Positions 58,506 to 64,000 of a stretch of 64,000 nt of DNA are shown here, piece after piece (within the stretch, counting starts at the first letter, position 1; every line of letters starts with the position of its first letter). The notes below the pieces were generated by a model. It saw only the letters and a program-made list of their open reading frames with translations. It was not told the origin of the DNA and made no database searches. The position numbers and the translations under genes are program-made. The stretch comes from Streptococcus infantis. GTDB lineage: Bacteria > Bacillota > Bacilli > Lactobacillales > Streptococcaceae. The stretch spans positions 992,001 through 1,056,000 of the forward strand of contig NZ_CP046525.1 in NCBI RefSeq assembly GCF_021497965.1, given 5' to 3'.

Positions 58506-58537
58506 AAAAAGAAACCAAGATATACATCTTAGTTTTC
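58506..58537 (-). terminator. Terminator of the amino-acid ABC operon
   Basis: AAACTAAGAT and ATCTTGGTTT pair around GTAT, then T7 on the minus strand. The 5' arm includes the stop codon of the binding-protein gene. Confidence 0.75.
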
Positions 58538-59371
58538 TTTTCCTTTAATTTGGCTTGTAGCCACATCTTCGCCAAACCATTTCTGGCTGATTTCTTGGAA
58601 TTTTCCTTCTTGATAGAGCTCGACAAAAGCCTTATTCAAATTGGCTAATAAGGTCTTGTCCGCTGGTCTTACTCCAACTGCAAAGGATTCACTCTCAAAA
58701 CCAGCTGGGAAAATCTCATACTGGTCTAAGATTCCTTCAGTTTTAAGATAATAGTTGGCATAAACACGGTCAATTAAAAGAGCATCTATCCGGTCATTTT
58801 GTAAGTCAATCAAGGCTTCATTAAAACTTTGATATTGGTTAGCCTTTTGATCTTTTACAATATTTTTCAAGAGTTCAGGCTGAGCTTCAAAATCTAGATA
58901 ACCCGAAGAACCTGCCTGAGCACCTAAAACTTTACCTGCCATATCAGACACTGATTGGATATTTTGTGATTTCTTAGAGACAAGAACCTGCTGATTTTCC
59001 ATGTAAGGAATAGTAAAGGCTACTTTCTCACGACGTTCATCCGTCGCAGAATAGCCGTTCCAAATTGCATCAATGGTCCCATTTTGAAGCTCTGTCTCCT
59101 TCATATCCCAATCAATGGGTTGAAACTGAACCTTGAACCCAAGTTTCTCAGAAACAGCTTGGGCTAAATCAATATCAAATCCAACATATTGCCCATTCTT
59201 TTCTTCAAATCCCATAGGAACAAAAGTATTGTCAAATCCGATAGTAATTGTTCCTTGTTGTTGGTATTTTCCCCAATTATCTACTTTAGGATTGCTAGCT
59301 TTTTGCGTGCATCCTACGAGGAAAAAAGCAAGAAAGAATACCAAAACAAGGCTGATTTTCTTTCGATTCAT
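58529..59371 (-). CDS. Amino acid ABC transporter substrate-binding lipoprotein
   Basis: The 280-residue protein has a lipobox (FFLVGCTQ, lipidated Cys 21) and the SBP_bac_3 fold: TITIGFDNTFVPMGFEEKNGQYVGFDIDLAQAVSEKLG, IDAIWNGYSATDERREKVAFTIPY and KVLGAQAGSSG. Likely binds a polar amino acid or derivative. ATG 59371 follows AGGAGG; a GTG two codons upstream is less likely. Third gene of a permease-ATPase-binding protein operon with a CodY-like box. Confidence 0.93.
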   Translation of the reverse strand: MNRKKISLVLVFFLAFFLVGCTQKASNPKVDNWGKYQQQGTITIGFDNTFVPMGFEEKNGQYVGFDIDLAQAVSEKLGFKVQFQPIDWDMKETELQNGTIDAIWNGYSATDERREKVAFTIPYMENQQVLVSKKSQNIQSVSDMAGKVLGAQAGSSGYLDFEAQPELLKNIVKDQKANQYQSFNEALIDLQNDRIDALLIDRVYANYYLKTEGILDQYEIFPAGFESESFAVGVRPADKTLLANLNKAFVELYQEGKFQEISQKWFGEDVATSQIKGKEN

Positions 59372-59380
59372 AGACACCTC

Positions 59381-60010
59381 CTACTTAGGCTCTACTTTGA
59401 GAATCTGATCAGCAATATTCTCTGCAAACTGTAGATCGTGAGTCACGACAATCTGCGTCATACCTAAGTCACGATTTTGTAAAATCAGTTTTTCAACTTC
59501 GAGACGCAACTCTGGATCAAGGGCTGAAGTCGGTTCATCATAACCAATCACTTCAGGATCTATCATCATAGCACGTGCTAAGGCAACCCGTTGCTTTTGA
59601 CCACCAGATAAGGAATAAGGATAGGCATCTGCATGAGCTTCGAGTCCCAGACGAGTGAGTAAGTCGATTGCCTTCTTCTTAGCATCTGCTTCAGACATCC
59701 CCATAGTCTTGATAGGTGACAAAATCAAATTTTCCATAACGGATAAATGAGGAAATAGCTGAAAATCTTGAAATACAAAACCTAACAAGTGACGCTTTTC
59801 AAGTTCATCCAATGGTAGAGATTCTCCATTATAAAAAATCTCTCCTGAATCAATGGTCTCAAGACCAGCTAGCATTCTAAGCAAGGTTGTCTTTCCACCA
59901 CCAGAAGGACCAACGATGGCCAAAATCTGCTTTTCAGGAATTGTTAAACTGAAATTGGATAAAATTTCTTTTTTTCCAAATTTTTTGCTGATATTTCTTA
60001 ACTCTAACAT
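59381..60010 (-). CDS. Amino acid ABC transporter ATPase
   Basis: The 209-residue ATPase of the GlnQ/ArtP group has GPSGGGKTTLLR (Walker A), SLSGGQKQRVALARAM (signature), YDEPTSALDPE (Walker B) and a switch His in VVTHDLQF. It is about 30 residues shorter at the C-terminus than many GlnQ proteins. Start MLELRNISKKF at 60010 has GGAGG; a longer frame is rejected. Nine bp before the binding-protein gene. Confidence 0.94.
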   Translation of the reverse strand: MLELRNISKKFGKKEILSNFSLTIPEKQILAIVGPSGGGKTTLLRMLAGLETIDSGEIFYNGESLPLDELEKRHLLGFVFQDFQLFPHLSVMENLILSPIKTMGMSEADAKKKAIDLLTRLGLEAHADAYPYSLSGGQKQRVALARAMMIDPEVIGYDEPTSALDPELRLEVEKLILQNRDLGMTQIVVTHDLQFAENIADQILKVEPK

Positions 60011-60020
60011 GGATGACCTC

Positions 60021-60662
60021 CTATCTATAGTAGCTGAACTTTTTCTCAAGTTTCTTAGCTAGGATTGTAACAACACCAATCATTAGAAGATAGATAGCTC
60101 CCGCTAGAAACATCGGAATCAAGCTAGCATCACGATTGGCTGCAGTTCGACTGGCTAGGATTAAATCTGAAATACCGAGTGCATAAACCAAAGAAGTATC
60201 CTTAACCAAGCTCATAACCTCGTTAAATACACTTGGTAGGACAATCTTGGTCACCTGGGGCAAGATGATATAGCGAACAGTATCGATAGGATTGAATTTT
60301 AAAACTTTCGCTGCCTCATATTGCCCCTGAGGAATGGTTGCAATCCCTCCACGGAATATTTCTGCAAAATAAGCTGCATAATTAAGCGTGAAGGCAATAA
60401 TGGCTGCTGGTACTCGGTCGAGTCGAATTCCGATACTTGGCAGAACATAATAAATAAAAATCAACTGCAAAAGTAAGGGTGTTCCACGCATCACCCAGAT
60501 ATAAACATCAATCATGTAATGGAGGGGTTTCCAATGGACCTGTAGGCAAAAGGCAACCAAAATGCCTAAAGGGATTGAAAAAAGCAAGACCAGTGCAAAA
60601 ACTTGTAAAGTCATTGTCGCACCGCTCAATAAACTTGGCAATATCTCGAATAAGTAAGACAT
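60021..60662 (-). CDS. Amino acid ABC transporter permease
   Basis: The 213-residue permease of the HisM/GlnP type has about five membrane segments and the EAA loop AYFAEIFRGGIATIPQGQYEAAKVLKF. ATG 60662 (MSYLFEILPSLL) follows AGGAGGTG; an upstream in-frame extension would pass through the promoter. One permease gene only, so a homodimer is likely. First gene of the operon. Confidence 0.93.
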   Translation of the reverse strand: MSYLFEILPSLLSGATMTLQVFALVLLFSIPLGILVAFCLQVHWKPLHYMIDVYIWVMRGTPLLLQLIFIYYVLPSIGIRLDRVPAAIIAFTLNYAAYFAEIFRGGIATIPQGQYEAAKVLKFNPIDTVRYIILPQVTKIVLPSVFNEVMSLVKDTSLVYALGISDLILASRTAANRDASLIPMFLAGAIYLLMIGVVTILAKKLEKKFSYYR

Positions 60663-60690
60663 ATTCCACCTCCTAAAAATAATTGTTCCT

Positions 60691-60718
60691 ATTATAGCAT
60701 AAATAAACACAAAATCAA
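60691..60718 (-). promoter_or_regulatory. Promoter of the amino-acid ABC operon
   Basis: TTGATT (60718-60713), 16-bp spacer, TATAAT (60696-60691). Confidence 0.65.
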
Positions 60719-60719
60719 A

Positions 60720-60734
60720 GATTTTCAGAAATTT
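60720..60734. promoter_or_regulatory. CodY-box-like site upstream of the amino-acid ABC operon
   Basis: GATTTTCAGAAATTT differs from AATTTTCWGAAAATT at two positions and lies just upstream of the -35. Confidence 0.6.
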
Positions 60735-60866
60735 CCATGAATTTTTAAAACTTTTCATTGATTTCTAATAACAAAAGTACTCATAAGTATCTTTTTCTAC
60801 TTATCTCAAGTATCAGATGTCACAGTTTGAGAAAAAATTTAGTTCGGATTCTCTTTCATTTCATGG

Positions 60867-60872
60867 TATAAT
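60867..60872 (+). promoter_or_regulatory. Extended -10 of plsY, adjacent to the start codon
   Basis: TATAAT preceded by TGG; the ATG is at 60879, so transcription should begin at or next to it. Confidence 0.65.
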
Positions 60873-60878
60873 AGAAAC

Positions 60879-61520
60879 ATGATAACAATAGTATTATTAA
60901 TTTTAGCTTATTTATTAGGTTCAATCCCTTCAGGACTTTGGATTGGACAAGCCTTCTTTAATATCAATCTAAGAGAACATGGGTCCGGTAATACAGGAAC
61001 GACCAATACTTTTCGAATCCTTGGTAAGAAAGCTGGTATGGCAACCTTTGCAATTGATTTCTTCAAAGGTACTTTGGCGACTCTACTTCCACTCATCTTC
61101 CATGTTCAGGGAATTTCGCCTATCGTCTTTGGACTCTTAGCAGTCATTGGACATACCTTCCCTATCTTTGCCAAATTCAAGGGTGGCAAGGCTGTTGCAA
61201 CCAGTGCTGGAGTTATTTTTGGATTTGCTCCTCTCTTTTGCCTTTATCTAGCAGTCATTTTCTTTGGAATCCTTTATCTGGGAAGTATGATTTCCCTCTC
61301 TAGTATATCAGCTGCGATTGCAGCGATTATCGGTGTCCTTCTTTTTCCTCTATTTGGATTTATTTTAACTAGTTATGATCTACTCTTCACTTTGATTATT
61401 ATCGCTCTTGCGAGTCTGGTAATTGTACGACATAAGGACAACATCAAACGGATCCAAAATAAAACAGAAAATCTCATTCCTTGGGGACTTAACATAACCC
61501 ACCAAGAACCAAAAAAATAA
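60879..61520 (+). CDS. plsY: Acyl-phosphate:glycerol-3-phosphate acyltransferase
   Basis: The 213-residue membrane enzyme starts phospholipid synthesis from acyl-phosphate. It has about five membrane segments and the PlsY motifs [32 protein letters not shown] and [22 protein letters not shown]. The ATG at 60879 gives the conserved N-terminus [15 protein letters not shown], yet there is no Shine-Dalgarno and the -10 is six bases away, so the message is probably leaderless. Divergent from the amino-acid ABC operon; convergent with the nucleoside-type permeases. Confidence 0.96.
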   Translation: MITIVLLILAYLLGSIPSGLWIGQAFFNINLREHGSGNTGTTNTFRILGKKAGMATFAIDFFKGTLATLLPLIFHVQGISPIVFGLLAVIGHTFPIFAKFKGGKAVATSAGVIFGFAPLFCLYLAVIFFGILYLGSMISLSSISAAIAAIIGVLLFPLFGFILTSYDLLFTLIIIALASLVIVRHKDNIKRIQNKTENLIPWGLNITHQEPKK

Positions 61521-61550
61521 AACGTCAGTTGAAACTGACGTTTTTTTTTA
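61519..61550. terminator. Bidirectional terminator after plsY
   Basis: AACGTCAGTT and AACTGACGTT around GA, with T9 on the plus strand and A's on the other side. Confidence 0.85.
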
Positions 61551-61552
61551 TA

Positions 61553-62509
61553 TTATTTAGACTTGATATAGTTGATACCATCTGCCTTCGGCGCAACAGC
61601 TTTACCAAAGAAGGCTGCTAGTACGACAATGGTCAAGAGGTATGGCGCAATTTGCAAGTAAACAGCTGGAACTCCTTGCAAGAAAGGAAGTTGGGAACCG
61701 ATAACTGCTAAACTTTGTGATAGTCCAAAGAAGAGACTTGAAAGCATAGCACCAACAGGATTCCATTTACCGAAGATCATAGCAGCAAGTGCGATAAATC
61801 CAGGTCCGACGATAGTTGTAACTGAGAAGTTAACGGAAATTGATTGAGCGTAAATAGCTCCACCGATTCCTCCAAGGAATCCTGAAATCACAACTCCCAG
61901 ATATCTCATCTTGTAGACATTAATCCCCAAAGTATCTGCTGCTTGTGGGTGTTCACCAACTGAACGAAGACGAAGTCCAAAGCGAGTCTTAAAGAGGATA
62001 AACCATGCTAAGAATGAGAAGGCAATTGCTAGATAACCAAGTAAACTTGTTGACTTAAAGAAGATATCTCCGATAACTGGGATATTAGCCAAAACAGGGA
62101 AATCAAAACGTCCAAAAGTTTGCGTTAAATTGTCCGTTTGGCCCTTGTTATAAAGTACCTTCACCAAGAAAACTGCCAAGGCTGGCGCCATCAAGTTAAG
62201 TACGGTACCACTGACAACATGGTCAGCACGAAAATGAACTGTAGCTACTGCGTGAATCAGTGAGAAGATAGCTCCGACTAATCCACCAACTAGAAGAGCT
62301 AACCAAGGAGTTAACGCTCCTAAATCTTGTGCAAACTCAAGGTTAAAAACAACTCCAGAAAAGGCACCCATGACCATGATTCCTTCAAGACCAACGTTAA
62401 CAACCCCACCACGCTCAGAGAAAACTCCTCCGATACTTGTGAAAATAAGTGGTGCTGAGTAAATCAACATTGAAGAAACCATAAGGGTTAACATTGTTGT
62501 AATCGACAT
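61553..62509 (-). CDS. ABC transporter permease, nucleoside/BMP type (second permease)
   Basis: The 318-residue permease of the branched-chain/ribose superfamily (YufQ/NupQ-like) has eight or more membrane segments, with YSAPLIFTSIGGVFSERGGVVNVGLEGIMVMGAF and RSVGEHPQAADTLGINV as marks of the group. It pairs with the upstream permease, two bp away. Relatives import purine nucleosides (Pnr system of pneumococcus, from memory). Confidence 0.9.
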   Translation of the reverse strand: MSITTMLTLMVSSMLIYSAPLIFTSIGGVFSERGGVVNVGLEGIMVMGAFSGVVFNLEFAQDLGALTPWLALLVGGLVGAIFSLIHAVATVHFRADHVVSGTVLNLMAPALAVFLVKVLYNKGQTDNLTQTFGRFDFPVLANIPVIGDIFFKSTSLLGYLAIAFSFLAWFILFKTRFGLRLRSVGEHPQAADTLGINVYKMRYLGVVISGFLGGIGGAIYAQSISVNFSVTTIVGPGFIALAAMIFGKWNPVGAMLSSLFFGLSQSLAVIGSQLPFLQGVPAVYLQIAPYLLTIVVLAAFFGKAVAPKADGINYIKSK

Positions 62510-62511
62510 CC

Positions 62512-63570
62512 TTATTTACCTCCTTTTAGTTGTTTTCTTGGTTTGACAAAGCGTTCGATGATGTAGTGAACGCTGACAAAGAAGATAATTGAGGCTGTAA
62601 CGATACTTACAAGCTCAGATGGTACTTGTGCAGCATTCATACCCGGAGCTCCAACTTGAAGAACACTGAAAAGGAAGGCTGCAAATAGAATTCCAACTGG
62701 TGAGTTTGAAGCAAGCAGACTTACCGCCATACCATTAAATCCAACTGCCAATGATGAACCTTGAACGTATACGTTTTGGAAGGTACCAAGTCCTTCTACC
62801 GCTCCACCAAGTCCTGCAAGAGCACCAGAAATAATCATTGATAGAATAATGGTACGTTTCGCTGAAATACCTGCGTATTCAGAAGCATTCGGATTGAGAC
62901 CAACTGCACGGATTTCAAAACCGAGAGTTGTCTTCTTAAGCAAGAACCAAATAACTGCTACTGCAATGATTGCAAAGAAAATCCCAATATTCATACGAGA
63001 GTTTCCTGTTAACTCAGCAAGCCAAGGTGTTTGATAAGTTGCGTTTGCACTTACTCGGATAGATGAGTCTGTACTTTGCATGATATCTTTTGGGAAAGAG
63101 TGGATAAAGGCGTTACTTGTATAGAGAACAATATAGTTCATCATGATGGTTACGATAACTTCAGATGTTCCCAGATAGGCTCTTAAAATACCAGGAATAG
63201 CACCAACGATTCCTCCAGCAACCAGAGCAATCACAACTGTCGCAAGAATCAACAATGGACGTGGCAAATCTGGATTAGAAAGAGCGAACCAACCACTCAT
63301 AACCCAACCAGCGAGTGCTTGCCCTGGAAGACCAACGTTAAAGAAGCCAGCACGACTTGCAACTGCAAATCCTAGAGCAATCAAAACTAATGGCCCCATA
63401 GCACGGAAGATCTCACCAATCCCACGAACACTACCAAATGCTGTGTAGAACAACTCCTCATAACCCCAAATAGCATCGTAACCGAAAATCCACATGACGA
63501 TGGCTCCGAGTAGAATTCCTAAAATAACAGAAATCAAGGGAACCGAAATTTGTTGTAATTTTTTAGACAT
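62512..63570 (-). CDS. ABC transporter permease, nucleoside/BMP type (first permease)
   Basis: The 352-residue permease (YufP/NupP-like) has about nine membrane segments, with SRAGFFNVGLPGQALAGWV and RAVGLNPNASEYAGISAKRTI. Start MSKKLQQISVP at 63570 has GGAGAAG; a longer frame is not favoured. It overlaps the ATPase end by 8 bp. Confidence 0.9.
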   Translation of the reverse strand: MSKKLQQISVPLISVILGILLGAIVMWIFGYDAIWGYEELFYTAFGSVRGIGEIFRAMGPLVLIALGFAVASRAGFFNVGLPGQALAGWVMSGWFALSNPDLPRPLLILATVVIALVAGGIVGAIPGILRAYLGTSEVIVTIMMNYIVLYTSNAFIHSFPKDIMQSTDSSIRVSANATYQTPWLAELTGNSRMNIGIFFAIIAVAVIWFLLKKTTLGFEIRAVGLNPNASEYAGISAKRTIILSMIISGALAGLGGAVEGLGTFQNVYVQGSSLAVGFNGMAVSLLASNSPVGILFAAFLFSVLQVGAPGMNAAQVPSELVSIVTASIIFFVSVHYIIERFVKPRKQLKGGK

Positions 63571-64000
63571 CACTCTTCTCCTTTTCCAATTCACCACCAG
63601 CCATCAAGACTCCAAGCTCTTGCTTGTTGGTTGTTTCTGGCGTTACAATCCCTTGAATCTTACCATCATGGATAACGGCAATTCTATCTGAAACATTTAA
63701 TATCTCATCTAGTTCAAAGCTGACTACAAGGACAGCTTTTCCATTATCACGTTCTTGAATCAAGCGTTTGTGAATGTACTCAATGGCACCGACGTCCAAA
63801 CCACGAGTTGGTTGGCTGACGATGAGGAGATCAGGGTTTCGATCAACTTCCCGAGCAATGATAGCTTTTTGTTGGTTCCCCCCTGAAAGAGCTGAAGCTG
63901 GTACAATCTCGCTAGCAGCACGAACATCGAACTCCTGCATTAATTTTTTCGCATAGTTAATGATGTTGGAATAATTTAAAATTCCCTTCTTACTAAGCGG
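63563..64000 (-). CDS. ABC transporter ATPase, nucleoside/sugar type, C-terminal part (5' end beyond window)
   Basis: The frame is open to base 64000, giving about 145 C-terminal residues. They contain the second half-ATPase signature SALSGGNQQKAIIAREV, Walker B LLIVSQPTRGLDVGAIEYIH, and VVSFELDEILNVSDRI. The non-canonical second nucleotide domain (SQP in place of DEP) is normal for this group. It feeds the two permeases that follow; a BMP-type lipoprotein gene is expected further right. Confidence 0.88.
   Translation of the reverse strand, partial: PLSKKGILNYSNIINYAKKLMQEFDVRAASEIVPASALSGGNQQKAIIAREVDRNPDLLIVSQPTRGLDVGAIEYIHKRLIQERDNGKAVLVVSFELDEILNVSDRIAVIHDGKIQGIVTPETTNKQELGVLMAGGELEKEKSDV

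Noticed and set aside
58426-58626. 66-codon minus-strand frame between parE and the ABC operon
   Set aside because: Overlaps the end of the binding-protein gene, a terminator and the parE promoter.

Overview
The window is a low-GC, Gram-positive chromosome segment that matches a mitis-group Streptococcus (relatives of S. mitis, S. oralis and S. pneumoniae). The support is gene content and blocks of synteny: atpEBFHAGDC with the c-subunit gene first, comEA-comEC behind a SigX box, tmk-holB-yabA-rsmI, pyrH-frr-cvfB-yozE-phoH, sufCDSUB, parE-parC-ilvE, and typical -10/-35 and Shine-Dalgarno signals. Species cannot be fixed from the sequence alone. An adenylyltransferase-like gene between parE and parC, and Ala rather than Gly at AtpE residue 18, argue against S. 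pneumoniae itself.

Positions 1-3740 are the right end of an integrated phage or phage-like element. They hold the C-terminal end of an S24-type repressor, a translationally coupled HEPN/Abi_2 protein, a small double zinc-ribbon protein overlapping a DUF3800 protein, a convergent ~100-nt structured non-coding RNA with its own strong promoter, and a tyrosine integrase. The integrase ends at tandem repeats next to the chromosomal hup gene. The genes between repressor and integrase sit where temperate phages usually carry superinfection-exclusion or defence cargo, and the DUF3800/ncRNA/zinc-ribbon unit is the least explained part of the window.

Positions 3.8-15.2 kb hold hup (HU), degV, a TPR protein/AI-2E membrane protein pair, a lactonase, and the eight-gene F1Fo ATP synthase operon. 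Positions 15.4-24.7 kb hold a CHY zinc-finger protein, a U32 (tRNA hydroxylation type) protein, comEA-comEC, a GNAT acetyltransferase, alanine dehydrogenase with a cre-like site in its promoter, phoH, yozE, cvfB and frr. Positions 24.7-33.6 kb hold pyrH, trmFO, a lipoprotein, rsmI-yabA-holB-tmk, tuf and a second AI-2E protein.

Positions 33.7-46.7 kb hold a D,D-carboxypeptidase, an APC amino-acid permease, the suf Fe-S cluster operon, dnaX with a methionine-sulfoxide reductase, rpsA, and tRNA-Gln and tRNA-Tyr. Positions 46.8-52.2 kb look like one transcription unit read leftwards: ilvE, an orphan peptide-binding lipoprotein, a DUF969/DUF979 permease pair and pcp. A perfect CodY box stands upstream, suggesting coordinated amino-acid and peptide salvage. 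Positions 52.2-58.4 kb hold topoisomerase IV (parE ... parC) with two intervening genes. Positions 58.5-64 kb hold an amino-acid ABC transporter with a second CodY-like box, plsY on an apparently leaderless message, and two permeases plus the end of the ATPase of a nucleoside-type ABC importer that runs off the right edge.

Most of the segment is conserved core genome. No rRNA, CRISPR array or insertion sequence was seen.
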